Source: Blastococcus sp. TF02-8 (lineage in GTDB: Bacteria > Actinomycetota > Actinomycetes > Mycobacteriales > Geodermatophilaceae). From it: DNA of 64,000 nt. Positions within the stretch are counted from its first letter, which is position 1, and each line of letters starts with the position of its first letter. The notes below the pieces were generated by a model. That model did not search any database, was not told the DNA's origin, and saw only the letters and a list, made by a program, of their open reading frames with translations. The DNA lies in NCBI RefSeq assembly GCF_003319175.1, contig NZ_QOHK01000005.1, positions 293,083 to 357,082 on the forward strand. Direction: 5' to 3'. The translations under genes were made by a program, and so were the position numbers. Shown in pieces: positions 8,592-17,365 of the stretch.

Positions 8592-9037
8592 CTGCGGGCG
8601 AAGGCGGCGAACCGTCGCAGCGACCGGCGGATGCCCAGCAGCGCGAGCGGCTTGACCAGCGCGAAGCCGGCGACCCCGAGGTAGCCGTAGGGGAGGTAGA
8701 GCCGCTCGGTCCAGACGAACGTCGAGTGCTCCCCGCGGGGCTCGATCTCGAAGATGCCGGGCCCGCGGATCAGCCGCCCCGTGTGCTGCACCTCCACCAG
8801 CCGTGGCGGCTCCCACTTCATGATCACCATCGTGTCGAGCAGGCCGACGTGCCGGCCGCCGGGAAGGGGCAGGCCGGTGCGGGCGGCGAGCCGGCCGCCG
8901 AATCCCTGGGCCGGTCCGGCCACCGTGCGGACGTCGGTGGCGAGCATCCACTCGCCCTGCCGGGCCCAGTCGGTGAGGGCCGCCCAGACCCGCTCCGGCG
9001 GGGCATCGACGTCGATCCGTTCCACCAGCTCAGGCAT
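8579..9037 (-). CDS. SRPBCC-family (START-like) protein
   Basis: The 152-residue protein opens VERIDVDAPPERVWAALTDWARQGEW, the standard first strand and helix of polyketide-cyclase/START-like proteins. FEIEPRGEHSTFVWTERLYLP follows near the C-terminal helix. Such proteins bind small hydrophobic ligands; no specific role is evident. The ATG is chosen because it gives a normal SRPBCC length. The gene overlaps the upstream DivIVA-domain gene by 8 bp and is the last member of the dapE operon. Confidence 0.8.
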   Translation of the reverse strand: MPELVERIDVDAPPERVWAALTDWARQGEWMLATDVRTVAGPAQGFGGRLAARTGLPLPGGRHVGLLDTMVIMKWEPPRLVEVQHTGRLIRGPGIFEIEPRGEHSTFVWTERLYLPYGYLGVAGFALVKPLALLGIRRSLRRFAAFARSYPD

Positions 9038-9398
9038 CCCTGGCCACCTCCTCGTCGGCGGGCTGCACGCCCGGGTCGGTCGGCCGCTCCGGGTAGGCGC
9101 GGGCCTCCAGCTCGCTGCGGAGCGCGCCGATCTCGGTGTCGCGCTCGTCCAGGGCACGGGCGAGCTGGTCGAGCAGCCAGTCCACCTCGACCATGCGGTA
9201 GCCGCGAGCGGTCACCGTGATCCGCTGCGCCCGGACGTCCCCGCCGGTGACCGGCCGGTCGGCGGGCAGCTCCACGGGCGAGCGTCCGGCGTCGGCCGGG
9301 GGCCGGGTCTCCCCCCGCCCCAGGAGCAGCGACGCCACGAGGAACAGGACGCCACCGACCAGCAGGACGGCGAGGACGAAGACGGCGAAGGCGAGCAC
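9030..9398 (-). CDS. Membrane-anchored DivIVA-domain protein
   Basis: The protein has 122 residues: one N-terminal membrane helix (LAFAVFVLAVLLVGGVLFLV), a short linker, and a DivIVA-like segment RGYRMVEVDWLLDQLARAL followed by a charged helix likely to form a coiled coil. DivIVA-type proteins mark curved membrane and organise polar growth or division in actinobacteria. This short form is too small to be Wag31/DivIVA itself. The GTG start lies one base after the stop of the LOG-family gene, which implies coupled translation. Confidence 0.7.
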   Translation of the reverse strand: MLAFAVFVLAVLLVGGVLFLVASLLLGRGETRPPADAGRSPVELPADRPVTGGDVRAQRITVTARGYRMVEVDWLLDQLARALDERDTEIGALRSELEARAYPERPTDPGVQPADEEVARDA

Positions 9399-9399
9399 G

Positions 9400-10230
9400 T
9401 CAGGCGTCGGACGGACCGGTCGCGGTGGGCGCGCGCGTGCCGCCGCCGACGTCCCCGGCCGCACGGGTGGCCTCCGCCTCCTGGATGACCGCCACGGCTT
9501 CGGCCACGTCGTCGGTGACCACGATCAGGTCCAGGTCCCCCGGGCTCACCGTGCCCTCGGCGATCATCCGCTCGCGGATCCAGCCGACCAGGCCCGACCA
9601 GAACTCCGTGCCGATGAGGATCACCGGGAACCGGGTGACCTTGCGGGTCTGCACCAGGGTCAGCGCCTCGAACAGCTCGTCCAGCGTGCCGAAGCCGCCG
9701 GGCAGGATCACGAACGCCTGGGCGTACTTCACGAACATCGTCTTGCGCACGAAGAAGTAGCGGAACGAGATGCCGACGTCGACCCACTCGTTGAGCTCCT
9801 GCTCGAAGGGCAGCTCGATGCCCAGGCCCACCGACATGCCACCGGCCTCGTGCGCGCCGCGGTTCGCCGCCTCCATCGCACCGGGGCCGCCCCCGGTGAT
9901 GACGGCGTACCCCGCCTCGGCCAGCGCCCGCCCGAGCGCGACGCCGGTGTCGTAGTGCGGGTGCTCGCGCGGTGTGCGGGCGCTGCCGAACACGCTCACG
10001 GCCCGCGGCAGCTCAGCGAGCAGCCCGAACCCCTCGACGAACTCCGAGGTGATCCGCATGACGCGCCACGGGTCGGTGTGCACCCAGTCGGCGGGGCCGC
10101 GGCGGTCCAGCAGCCGCTGGTCGGTCGTCGTCCCCTGGTTCCTCGGGTCCGGCTCGCCGCCGCGCAGCATGACCGGGCCGCGGTGCCGGGTGGGGCGCGG
10201 ACGACGCCCGTCGGGCGGTGGGGTGGTCAT
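9400..10230 (-). CDS. LOG-family (TIGR00730) Rossmann-fold protein
   Basis: The 276-residue protein carries the two diagnostic motifs of the LOG/YgdH group: [14 protein letters not shown] and [12 protein letters not shown]. Family members are nucleoside-5'-monophosphate phosphoribohydrolases, such as cytokinin-activating LOG; the bacterial substrate is often unknown. A Pro/Arg-rich N-terminus of about 50 residues precedes the domain. The gene overlaps the dapE stop by 4 bp (ATGA). Co-location with dapE is common in actinobacteria and indicates an operon rather than a shared pathway. Confidence 0.85.
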   Translation of the reverse strand: MTTPPPDGRRPRPTRHRGPVMLRGGEPDPRNQGTTTDQRLLDRRGPADWVHTDPWRVMRITSEFVEGFGLLAELPRAVSVFGSARTPREHPHYDTGVALGRALAEAGYAVITGGGPGAMEAANRGAHEAGGMSVGLGIELPFEQELNEWVDVGISFRYFFVRKTMFVKYAQAFVILPGGFGTLDELFEALTLVQTRKVTRFPVILIGTEFWSGLVGWIRERMIAEGTVSPGDLDLIVVTDDVAEAVAVIQEAEATRAAGDVGGGTRAPTATGPSDA

Positions 10231-11351
10231 GCCTCGCTCCTCGTGGTCGGGCCGGACAGGAAGGCGGTCAGCGCGTCGACGGCGGGCTGCAGCCGCTCGA
10301 CGAGCACGTGCTCCTCGCGCGTGTGGGCCAGCTGCGGGTCGCCGGGGCCGTAGTTGATCGCCGGGATCCCGAAGGCGGCGAACCTGGCCACGTCGGTCCA
10401 GCCGAGCTTGGCCCGTGCCGGGCGGCCCACCGCCTCGACGAACGCTGCGGCGGCCGGCTCGCCCAGGCCGGGCAGCGCTCCCCCGGCGTTGTCCACGACG
10501 GTCAGCGTGGCACCGGCGGCGATCGCCTCGGCGAACACCTCCCGGACGTGCGCCTCGGCGGCGTCCTCGTCCCGGTCGGGCGCGTAGCGGAAGTTCACCG
10601 TCAGCGACGCCTCGTCGGGGATCACGTTGCCGGCCACCCCGCCCGAGATCCCCACGGCGTTGAGACCCTCGCGGTAGCGGCAGCCGTCGATCTCCACCTC
10701 GCGGGCGCGGTAGGCCGACAGCGCCGCGAGGGCACCGGCCAGCCCGTGCACCGCGTTCTCCCCCAACCAGCTGCGCGCGCTGTGCGCGCGGACCCCGGTC
10801 GTCGACAGCACCGCCCGCAGGGTGCCCTGGCAGCCGGCCTCGATCTCGCCGTCGGTCGGCTCCAGGACGATCGCGAGGTCGCCGTAGAGCCAGCCCCGCC
10901 GCTCGCGGGCCACCCGGCCGAGGCCGTTCCGCACCGCCTCGACCTCCTCGTTGTCGTAGAAGACGAACGTGAGGTCGTGGGCGGGCTCCGCACCGGGGAC
11001 GCCGAACGTCGCGGCCAGCCGGAGCATGACGGCGTCACCGGACTTCATGTCGCTGGCGCCGCAGCCGTAGAGCCGGCCGGCGGCCTCGTCGAGCCTGCTC
11101 GGCACGTTGTCGGCGATCGGCACGGTGTCCAGGTGCCCGGCGAGGACCACGCGGGTCGGCCGGTCCAGGTTGGTGCGGGCCAGCACCGCATCGCCGACGC
11201 GCTCGACCTCGAGGCCGCCGAGCGCCCGCAGCGCCTCCTCGACCGCGTCGGCCAGGGCCCCCTCGCTCCCCGAGACCGAGGGGGCGTCGACCAGCGCGCC
11301 GGTCAGGGAGAGGACGTCGGCGGACAGGTCGAGCTCGGGCGGGGTGCTCAC
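10227..11351 (-). CDS. dapE: Succinyl-diaminopimelate desuccinylase
   Basis: The 374-residue M20-family metallohydrolase removes succinate from N-succinyl-LL-diaminopimelate in lysine and peptidoglycan-precursor synthesis. GHLDTVP (metal ligand His and catalytic Asp), [10 protein letters not shown] and YDNEEVE (general base Glu and metal ligand) are all present. The GTG start is set by a TAGGCT box 8 nt upstream and by the family's usual length. The gene is divergent from dapD across 73 bp, so both can be controlled from one short region. It leads a four-gene operon. Confidence 0.93.
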   Translation of the reverse strand: MSTPPELDLSADVLSLTGALVDAPSVSGSEGALADAVEEALRALGGLEVERVGDAVLARTNLDRPTRVVLAGHLDTVPIADNVPSRLDEAAGRLYGCGASDMKSGDAVMLRLAATFGVPGAEPAHDLTFVFYDNEEVEAVRNGLGRVARERRGWLYGDLAIVLEPTDGEIEAGCQGTLRAVLSTTGVRAHSARSWLGENAVHGLAGALAALSAYRAREVEIDGCRYREGLNAVGISGGVAGNVIPDEASLTVNFRYAPDRDEDAAEAHVREVFAEAIAAGATLTVVDNAGGALPGLGEPAAAAFVEAVGRPARAKLGWTDVARFAAFGIPAINYGPGDPQLAHTREEHVLVERLQPAVDALTAFLSGPTTRSEA

Positions 11352-11359
11352 GCCGAGGA

Positions 11360-11365
11360 AGCCTA
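11360..11365 (-). promoter_or_regulatory. -10 box of leaderless dapE
   Basis: On the minus strand TAGGCT sits 8 nt before the dapE GTG. With the facing box of dapD it forms a compact divergent promoter pair. Confidence 0.5.
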
Positions 11366-11411
11366 AGGGCCGGGGCGCCGACCGGCTGCCGTGGCCGGGG
11401 CTGTCGCTGGG

Positions 11412-11417
11412 TAGCGT
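11412..11417 (+). promoter_or_regulatory. -10 box (TAGCGT) of leaderless dapD
   Basis: TAGCGT lies 7 nt before the dapD GTG. The two -10 boxes are only 46 bp apart, so the two polymerases probably compete for the region. Confidence 0.55.
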
Positions 11418-11424
11418 CGTCCCC

Positions 11425-12405
11425 GTGACCGACGCTCCTGACGCCCCCCTCTCGGCATCGGCCGCCGGCCTGGCGACCGTCACCCCGGCAGGCACCGTGC
11501 TCGACACCTGGTACCCCGAGCCCCGGCTCGGCGCGCCCGACGGCGCGGCCCCGGGCACCACCCGGCTCGGGGCGCTGGAGCTCTCCGGCGAGCTGGGTCC
11601 GGACTACGGCGGCCTCGTGCGCACCGACGAGGCCCGCGGCGTGGAGGTCATCGCCGTCCGCACCGTCATCGCCGACCTCTCCGCACCGCCGGTCGACACC
11701 CACGACGTCTGGCTGCGGCTGCACCTCCTCTCGCACCGCCTCGTGAAGCCGCACGGCGTGGACCTGACCGGCATCTTCGGCCTGCTCACCAACGTCGCCT
11801 GGACCAGCGCCGGCCCGGTGGAGGCCGCCGGGTTCAGCGCGCACCGGCTGCGTGCCGCCGTCGGCCACCTCACCGTCTTCGGCGTCGACAAGTTCCCGCG
11901 GATGGTCGACTACGTCGTCCCGTCCGGAGTCCGCATCGCCGACGGCGACCGGGTGCGCCTGGGCGCCCACCTCGCCGAGGGGACGACGGTCATGCACGAG
12001 GGCTTCGTCAACTACAACGCCGGCACGCTCGGTCCGTCGATGGTCGAAGGCCGGATCAGCGCCGGTGTGGTGGTGGGGCCCGACAGCGACATCGGCGGCA
12101 GCGCGTCGATCATGGGCACGCTCTCCGGCGGCGGCACCCAGGTCATCTCCATCGGCAGCGGCTGCCTGCTCGGCGCCAACTCCGGCACCGGGATCTCCCT
12201 CGGCGACGGCTGCGTCGTCGAGGCCGGCTGCTACGTGACCGCCGGCTCGCGGGTGACCCTCCCCGACGGCTCGGTGGTGAAGGGCAAGGAGCTCTCCGGG
12301 CGCTCGGGCCTGCTGTTCCGCCGCAACAGCGTCAGCGGTGCGCTGGAAGCCCTCCCCCGCGAGGGCACGTGGGGCGCGCTGAACGCCGACCTGCACGCCA
12401 ACTGA
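11425..12405 (+). CDS. dapD: Tetrahydrodipicolinate N-succinyltransferase
   Basis: The 326-residue protein catalyses the succinyl-CoA-dependent step of lysine/diaminopimelate synthesis. A left-handed beta-helix built of hexapeptide repeats is visible from about residue 165 ([52 protein letters not shown]), and [13 protein letters not shown] is the conserved active-site stretch of the actinobacterial DapD group. The GTG start is set by the TAGCGT box. It is divergent from dapE and convergent with the ABC permease gene that begins the island. Confidence 0.93.
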   Translation: MTDAPDAPLSASAAGLATVTPAGTVLDTWYPEPRLGAPDGAAPGTTRLGALELSGELGPDYGGLVRTDEARGVEVIAVRTVIADLSAPPVDTHDVWLRLHLLSHRLVKPHGVDLTGIFGLLTNVAWTSAGPVEAAGFSAHRLRAAVGHLTVFGVDKFPRMVDYVVPSGVRIADGDRVRLGAHLAEGTTVMHEGFVNYNAGTLGPSMVEGRISAGVVVGPDSDIGGSASIMGTLSGGGTQVISIGSGCLLGANSGTGISLGDGCVVEAGCYVTAGSRVTLPDGSVVKGKELSGRSGLLFRRNSVSGALEALPREGTWGALNADLHAN

Positions 12406-12441
12406 CGCGTCCCACGGCCCTCGGGTCCGGCCACGAGGACG

Positions 12442-14649
12442 CTAGTCCGCACCCGGACGCCACCGCTGGGCCGTTCGGAAGACGACGTCCGCCGTCCAGA
12501 GGGACAGCGCGGCGGCACAGGCGACCGCGGAGACGAAACAGGCAGTCGCGAACATCGGTGACGGCGTCATGAAGACGGAACCGGACTCGATCCCGGAGGG
12601 CAGGATCAGATAGAGGCCGGCGCCGACCAGCCCGGCGAAGACCATGGGGAGTGCCAGCCGCCAGCCCGCGAGGACGGCGAGCCACCTCCGCCGTCCCGCC
12701 AAGGCGGCGATCGGCGCCACGTCGTGACCGGTCCGCAGCGCATCCCCGGCGAGTGCGCACGCCGCAGCGAACATCACGGTGAGCGCCCCGATCAGACCCC
12801 AGAGGACCGTCCACCGGCCCTGGAGCTGGACGACCTTGCCCGCGACGACCCAGTCCGTGCCGATCGACGTCAGTTGGAGGCCGCCGGGAGTCGTCTCGTA
12901 TCCCAGCCGCTGCAGGTCGACCAGCGGGAGGTCGTCGCCCGTCGTCGACACGAGGTTCAGTTCCGCTCCCGCCTCCGACAACCGAGCGAGGTCCAGGGAC
13001 TCCTGCTGGACGACCGTCGTCCCGCCCAGGGCCGGATACCAGGCCGCCACGGCCGCCATCGCGCGTGTCCCCGCGAACTGGGCCACCGGAGCGGCGTCGC
13101 GTCCGCACTCCCCGCCCAGGACGCGGACCGTGGCGCAGTCGGCCTCGATCGTCGTGCCCGTCGGCCCGCTCCAGGCCCAGACAGGCGCCACCCCCGGAGG
13201 GAGACGTCGGAGGAACGTCTCCATCCCCTTGCCGTAGTCGGTGTGCTGCGCCCGGAGCGAGACGGTTCCGAACTCTGCGCGGGCCGCGAGCGCAGAGGTG
13301 TACTGCTGGCCCAGCTGACTGCTCCACAGCTGGATCTGGCCGAGGAGCAGGATGACCCCGCAGACCCCGAGCGCGAGCCGGGTCGTCCGCTTCGGGAACC
13401 GCTCCAGTCGGCGGCCCCCGATGATGGCGCCCACCGATCCCCACCGGCGGCCCCAATCGGCTCCGAAGCCACCCAGGCCGGCGAGCAGTGCCCCGATGAG
13501 CGCCGGGAGCGTGAGAACGACGGCCAGGCTGCCGAATCCGTAGGACAGGGTGCGCAGAGCCTCGGTCTGGAAGTAGGTGGGCAGCCAGATGGTCGCGAGG
13601 CAGGCCACGAGGCAGGCACCGGCCCGGGCGGCCGAGACCTGCTGTCCGCGCCTCCGGACAGGCCGACGTCGTAGGAGAGTTCTCCGCCGCGGGGCCGGGA
13701 CCCGCTGCCGCACCGCCAGGACCGTGAGCACGCACGACGCGTGCGCCAGGACGACGGCGACGAGCATCGCCGGCCAGAACTGACGCACGTGGGCGGCCGC
13801 TGTCGCCGTGTCCAAGGAGGCGACGTGCACGTCCGCCACGGCGAAGACCGTGACCGCCGCAGTCCCGAGCACTCCCCCGACGAGCGTCGCCGGCCACGCC
13901 TCCCTGATGTCGACGAGCGCGAGATGCCGGCGCTCGGCGCCGATGACGACGAGGAGGTGTCCGCGCCGGGCACGCGCCTCCGCGTCCAGACCCCCGGCGA
14001 GTGCGACGGCGGCCAGTGCAGGCACCACGAGAGCACCGATCAGCGCCGCGTTCAGTTCCCAGAGCTCGGTCGCGTTCAGCACGCCGAGGCCGTACCAGCC
14101 ATCACCGGTCCCCTCGCCCCCGAACCCGGACGCGAAATCCATGGTGGCCGGGTCGAAGGCCTCCCGGGTCGGACGCAGGTAGACGCGGCGTTCCGTGGGG
14201 TCCTCCAGACCGGAGGGCCCGATCACACCGCTCACGGTGCCGAAGAGGGCGGGATCGACCTCCTCCAGCTCCTCCTGGACCGCAGGGGAGACGACTGCCT
14301 GCCCGGGCTGCGGCCACCGGGACACCCCGGCGGGAAGTGGCGCATCGTCGTCGAGCGGCCAGATCGACTGCACCAGGACACCGGAGTCGTCCAGCGCCGT
14401 GAAACCGTCGTACGAGATCAGCAGTCGCGCGTCGGCCTCGCTGCTCAGCGACGGGCGCAGGCTGTCGGCCCGTGACTGGCGGTCGTGCCAGAGCGCGTTC
14501 GCGAGCACGAGGGCGCAGACACCGGCGACCAGCACCGCCGAGCTGACGACCAGGGCGACCACCCGGAGACGTGCCTGCGGGCCACGGCGACCGAACGCAC
14601 GGCCGACCCTGATCAGGGCAGGGACGAGAACCGTTGCACCCGCGCTCAC
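12442..14649 (-). CDS. FtsX/MacB-like ABC transporter permease
   Basis: This 735-residue protein has an N-terminal helix (LRVVALVVSSAVLVAGVCALVLANAL), a large extracytoplasmic region, helices around residues 205-225, 260-325 and 345-425, a second soluble region, and three C-terminal helices. That duplicated layout matches the FtsX/MacB superfamily of mechanotransmitting permeases. It overlaps the ATPase gene by 4 bp, so the two form one complex. Together with the small secreted protein upstream it resembles peptide-export or peptide-immunity loci. Codon use is less GC-extreme than that of neighbouring genes. Confidence 0.8.
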   Translation of the reverse strand: MSAGATVLVPALIRVGRAFGRRGPQARLRVVALVVSSAVLVAGVCALVLANALWHDRQSRADSLRPSLSSEADARLLISYDGFTALDDSGVLVQSIWPLDDDAPLPAGVSRWPQPGQAVVSPAVQEELEEVDPALFGTVSGVIGPSGLEDPTERRVYLRPTREAFDPATMDFASGFGGEGTGDGWYGLGVLNATELWELNAALIGALVVPALAAVALAGGLDAEARARRGHLLVVIGAERRHLALVDIREAWPATLVGGVLGTAAVTVFAVADVHVASLDTATAAAHVRQFWPAMLVAVVLAHASCVLTVLAVRQRVPAPRRRTLLRRRPVRRRGQQVSAARAGACLVACLATIWLPTYFQTEALRTLSYGFGSLAVVLTLPALIGALLAGLGGFGADWGRRWGSVGAIIGGRRLERFPKRTTRLALGVCGVILLLGQIQLWSSQLGQQYTSALAARAEFGTVSLRAQHTDYGKGMETFLRRLPPGVAPVWAWSGPTGTTIEADCATVRVLGGECGRDAAPVAQFAGTRAMAAVAAWYPALGGTTVVQQESLDLARLSEAGAELNLVSTTGDDLPLVDLQRLGYETTPGGLQLTSIGTDWVVAGKVVQLQGRWTVLWGLIGALTVMFAAACALAGDALRTGHDVAPIAALAGRRRWLAVLAGWRLALPMVFAGLVGAGLYLILPSGIESGSVFMTPSPMFATACFVSAVACAAALSLWTADVVFRTAQRWRPGAD

Positions 14650-15341
14650 CCCGCGACGACCGCGTCACTCATCGGCAGCTCCCGGAGGACACCGCCCGAC
14701 AGCTGGGTCAACCGAGTGGCCCGTCGAGCCACCTCCGGGTCATGGGTGACCACGACCAGCGCGCAGCCGAACCGGCGAGGGACGTCGAAGATGATGTCGA
14801 CCACCTGATCGCGCGTCGGCGGGTCGAGCGAGCCCGTCGGCTCGTCCGCCAGCAGCAGCCGGGGGTCGTTCATCAGGGCGCGGGCGACCGCCACCCGCTG
14901 ACGTTCCCCTCCGGAGAACTCGGCGATCGAGCGCGCGCCATCCGGAACGCCGAGAGCCTCCAGGAGATGGTCGGCCTTCGCCGCTGCTTCACGGGGTCTC
15001 TGACCGGCCAGCAATCCGCTGATCATGACATTCTCCCGGGGCGAGAGCTCGACCAGCAATTCTCCGGTCTGGAAGATCATCCCGAGCTTTTCCCGGCGCA
15101 TCCGGGACAATCCGCTCCGCCGAAGGCCAGTGATCGCGACGTCGTCCACCACAATTGTTCCGGCACTGGGAGGAATCAACCCGAGGACACAGGAGAGCAA
15201 ACTGCTCTTGCCACTTCCACTTCGCCCGACGACGGCAACGGAGTCACCGGCATCCACCTCGAGATCGACGTCGTCGAGAATGGTCTTGCCCCCGAGCACG
15301 AGGCTCACTCCACTCATGGTGAGAATGGGAGAAACGGTCAC
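14646..15341 (-). CDS. ABC transporter ATP-binding protein (MacB/LolD-like)
   Basis: The 231-residue ATPase has Walker A GRSGSGKSS, signature FSGGERQRVAVARAL and Walker B LLLADEPTGSLD, the sequence style of the MacB/LolD subfamily that works with FtsX-like permeases. I chose the GTG 8 nt after AAGGGG; the other possible GTG at 15365 lies inside the stem of an intercistronic hairpin and has no ribosome-binding site. The gene sits between the secreted peptide gene and the permease gene. Parts of it are clearly lower in GC than surrounding DNA, which suggests acquisition from elsewhere. Confidence 0.88.
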   Translation of the reverse strand: MTVSPILTMSGVSLVLGGKTILDDVDLEVDAGDSVAVVGRSGSGKSSLLSCVLGLIPPSAGTIVVDDVAITGLRRSGLSRMRREKLGMIFQTGELLVELSPRENVMISGLLAGQRPREAAAKADHLLEALGVPDGARSIAEFSGGERQRVAVARALMNDPRLLLADEPTGSLDPPTRDQVVDIIFDVPRRFGCALVVVTHDPEVARRATRLTQLSGGVLRELPMSDAVVAG

Positions 15342-15363
15342 GAGGGAGTCCCCTTCGTCGGTC

Positions 15364-15400
15364 ACCGGTGCGCGGGCCCGTCCGACGCCCGCGCACCGGT
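15364..15400 (-). terminator. Perfect 14-bp hairpin between peptide gene and ABC genes
   Basis: Arms 15364-15377 and 15387-15400 are perfect inverted repeats around a 9-nt loop. The hairpin starts 20 bp after the peptide stop codon and ends about 23 nt before the ATPase start. It has no U-tract, so it could be a partial terminator, giving more peptide mRNA than transporter mRNA, or a 3'-end stabiliser. Confidence 0.6.
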
Positions 15401-15420
15401 AACCCGACAGTCTTCTGCGA

Positions 15421-15735
15421 TCAGTTCCAGTTGCTGCAGGGGTCGCTGGCGAACTGGACGTCCGTACAGGCCCGCACGGCCGTCACCGTCGCCGCCTTGG
15501 AGACGGTCGTGCCGTACCCGCTGTTGTTGCTCAGCCGGTTGTCGGTGTTGTTCCAGTTCCCGTAGGCGCTGTGGGAGTCGGCCTTCATGTCATAGACGTA
15601 GAACCTGCTGTGCGTGCTGTTGTCGTACGCGTTCGAGCCGCTGTCCGGCGCGACAGCGGAATGCGCCAGAGCAGGAGACGCACTGACCGCCGCGAAAGCG
15701 ACGAACATGGCAACGGAAATTGCGCGATGCTTCAT
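15421..15735 (-). CDS. Small secreted Asn/Ser/Tyr-rich peptide
   Basis: The 104-residue precursor has a clear Sec signal (MKHRAISVAMFVAFAAVSASPALA, cut after ALA), giving a mature product of about 80 residues. The mature part is rich in Asn, Ser, Thr and Tyr (SAYGNWNNTDNRLSNNSGYG) and has two Cys near the end (ACTDVQFASDPC), able to form one disulfide. AAGGGG lies 8 nt before the ATG. The gene is followed by a hairpin and an ABC ATPase/permease pair, an order reminiscent of lactococcin-972-type bacteriocin loci, though I see no firm sequence match to that family. Function is unknown. Confidence 0.75.
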   Translation of the reverse strand: MKHRAISVAMFVAFAAVSASPALAHSAVAPDSGSNAYDNSTHSRFYVYDMKADSHSAYGNWNNTDNRLSNNSGYGTTVSKAATVTAVRACTDVQFASDPCSNWN

Positions 15736-15791
15736 GGGTCCAGCCCCTTTTCGCGAGACTCGACGGCGCTCGCGTAACCGTTGATGCGCAG

Positions 15792-15820
15792 AAGCTAGGG
15801 GTGGGGCCAGGGGGCGTCAA
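15792..15820 (-). promoter_or_regulatory. Sigma-70-type promoter of the secreted peptide gene
   Basis: On the minus strand TTGACG (15815-15820) and TAGCTT (15792-15797) are spaced by 17 bp. Transcription would start at about 15785, giving a 5' leader of about 50 nt before the peptide ATG. A -35 this close to consensus is unusual in this window and points to strong housekeeping-sigma expression. Confidence 0.6.
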
Positions 15821-16064
15821 GGGGTATCGACACCGTCAGGTATCGGCCTGCGAGATCACGCCTGAAGCCGAAGGAAGGAGAAACTGGAACGGCCTCACCG
15901 GCGGCCCGGTGGCCCACCGGGGAGGCCACCCCTCACCCCTCGCACCCGGGCGTGCTGCCAGCAACGGACCGGGCCGTCGGCGGTCGGCTGCCGTCCGGCA
16001 CAGCCCGGCGAACGGGACGCTCCGGGGTGACCTCGGGCACCCCGGATCCGTCGGCTGCGCCGCT

Positions 16065-16070
16065 TACAGT
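16065..16070 (+). promoter_or_regulatory. -10 box (TACAGT) of leaderless gene
   Basis: TACAGT lies 8 nt before the ATG of the lytic-transglycosylase-like gene, consistent with leaderless transcription. Confidence 0.45.
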
Positions 16071-16078
16071 CGGAGGCG

Positions 16079-16732
16079 ATGACCAGCCCCCGCACCGCGA
16101 CGCACCCCGCCGCAGCCCGGGCGCGCACCACCACCCGCCGGCCGGCCCCGGCCCGCAGCACCCGACGTCCACGGAAGGCCCCGGCGCGGCGCCGCCGGTC
16201 CGGCGGCGCGCAGGGACTCGCGCGGTGGTGGCCGGCGCTGGTCGTCGCCACGGCGCTGTTCGCCGCCGTCGGCTGGGGCACCGTGCGACTGGACATCCCG
16301 GCCGCCGGAACCTGCACCGTCCCCGACGGCTCGGTCACGGTCACCGCGGAGCAGGCACGGAACGCGGCCACGATCGCCGAGGTGGCCAGGGACCGGGGGC
16401 TGCCCGACCGCGCCGTCGTCATCGCCCTGGCCACCGCCCAGCAGGAGTCCCGGCTGCGCAACCTCGATCACGGTGACCGCGACTCGCTGGGGCTGTTCCA
16501 GCAGCGACCGTCGCAGGGGTGGGGCAGCGACCAGCAGGTGCAGGACCCGGTCCACGCCGCCGGGCAGTTCTACGACCGGCTCGTGACCATCCCCGGCTGG
16601 GAGGCCGGCCGGCTCACCGAGATGGCCCAGGCCGTGCAGCGCTCCGGCTTCCCCGAGCTCTACCAGCAGTGGGAGCCCATGGCCCAGCAACTGACCGCGG
16701 CGCTGGCCACCGGCACCCTCGAGTGCCACTGA
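16079..16732 (+). CDS. Membrane-anchored lytic-transglycosylase-like protein
   Basis: This 217-residue protein has a basic, Arg/Pro-rich cytoplasmic N-terminus of about 45 residues, one membrane helix (WWPALVVATALFAAVGWGTV) and an extracellular domain. The latter contains IALATAQQESRLRNL and SLGLFQQRPSQGWG, which match the catalytic-Glu helix and following loop of SLT/lysozyme-like transglycosylases. It probably acts on peptidoglycan, though the domain is shorter than classical enzymes and activity is inferred. The ATG follows a TACAGT box. A 14-bp palindrome lies just after its stop. Confidence 0.65.
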   Translation: MTSPRTATHPAAARARTTTRRPAPARSTRRPRKAPARRRRSGGAQGLARWWPALVVATALFAAVGWGTVRLDIPAAGTCTVPDGSVTVTAEQARNAATIAEVARDRGLPDRAVVIALATAQQESRLRNLDHGDRDSLGLFQQRPSQGWGSDQQVQDPVHAAGQFYDRLVTIPGWEAGRLTEMAQAVQRSGFPELYQQWEPMAQQLTAALATGTLECH

Positions 16733-16736
16733 CGAC

Positions 16737-16750
16737 GAACCGTACGGTTC
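16737..16750. repeat. 14-bp perfect palindrome (GAACCGTACGGTTC)
   Basis: This palindrome sits in the 89-bp gap before the degenerate GGDEF gene and is followed by a second short inverted repeat (CCCCC-N4-GGGGG). Position and symmetry suit a dimeric repressor or activator site; the regulator is unknown. Confidence 0.45.
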
Positions 16751-16821
16751 CGTTCCCCCTACCGGGGGACTCGGACGTTTGGGTGCTCAAAGACCGGCGC
16801 CGGGACTCCGACACCTGGGAC

Positions 16822-17334
16822 ATGACCATCGCCCCCAACGAGCCGCCCAAGGCGACCCGCGCCGCTGCCGCCGCCCCCACGGCCGCCGACATGCCGGTCC
16901 TGCTGCCCACCCGCGAGGCGCTGCTCGAGCGCATCGGTGCGGAGCTGCCCGGCTCGGGCGAGCAGCCGGTGACCCTCCTGGTGATCGGCCTGCTGCGCCG
17001 CGACGACGGCTGGCCCACCCCGCAGACCACGCTCGCGCAGGTCACCGGCCTGCTCGCCCGCTCCATCCGGGGCGACGACTGGCTGGGCGGCTCCGGTGCC
17101 GCCGAGTTCGCGATCGTGCTGGCCGGCCCCACCGCCACGGCGGAGCTCGTCGGCGCGCGTCTCGTCGCCGCCGTCGACGCTCTCGGCATCGCCGGTGTGT
17201 CGGCCTCCGCCGGCGTCGCCCCCCTGGAGCCCGGGCTGACCGCCAACGAGGTGTTCCGCCGGGCCACCCTCAGCCTGACCGCCGCCCGCCGCGTCGGTGC
17301 CGGCACCGTGATCCGGTACCGCGAGCCGGTCTGA
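16822..17334 (+). CDS. Degenerate GGDEF-domain protein
   Basis: The 170-residue protein resembles a diguanylate cyclase domain: LPTREALLERIGAEL near the N-terminus, a GG..EF-like loop reading GGSGAAEFAIVL, and SASAGVAPLEPGLTANEVFRRA near the end. The signature Gly-Gly-Asp-Glu-Phe is replaced, so catalysis of c-di-GMP synthesis is unlikely; it may bind nucleotide or partner proteins. The ATG is chosen by domain length; a GTG at 16782 is an alternative. A hairpin terminator follows directly. Confidence 0.65.
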   Translation: MTIAPNEPPKATRAAAAAPTAADMPVLLPTREALLERIGAELPGSGEQPVTLLVIGLLRRDDGWPTPQTTLAQVTGLLARSIRGDDWLGGSGAAEFAIVLAGPTATAELVGARLVAAVDALGIAGVSASAGVAPLEPGLTANEVFRRATLSLTAARRVGAGTVIRYREPV

Positions 17335-17343
17335 CGACGAACG

Positions 17344-17365
17344 CCCCTGACAGCGCCGTCAGGGG
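17344..17365. terminator. Bidirectional hairpin terminator
   Basis: CCCCTGAC and GTCAGGGG pair around a 6-nt loop in the gap between two converging genes. Its right arm overlaps the last codons of dapC, so it can serve both strands. Confidence 0.6.

Larger units (their letters stand above)
15736..16078. other. Intergenic region with divergent promoters
   Basis: This 343-bp gap separates the peptide gene from a divergent gene. It contains the peptide promoter and the TACAGT box of the plus-strand gene. The half nearest the peptide is lower in GC. I see no further gene or RNA in it. Confidence 0.5.
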
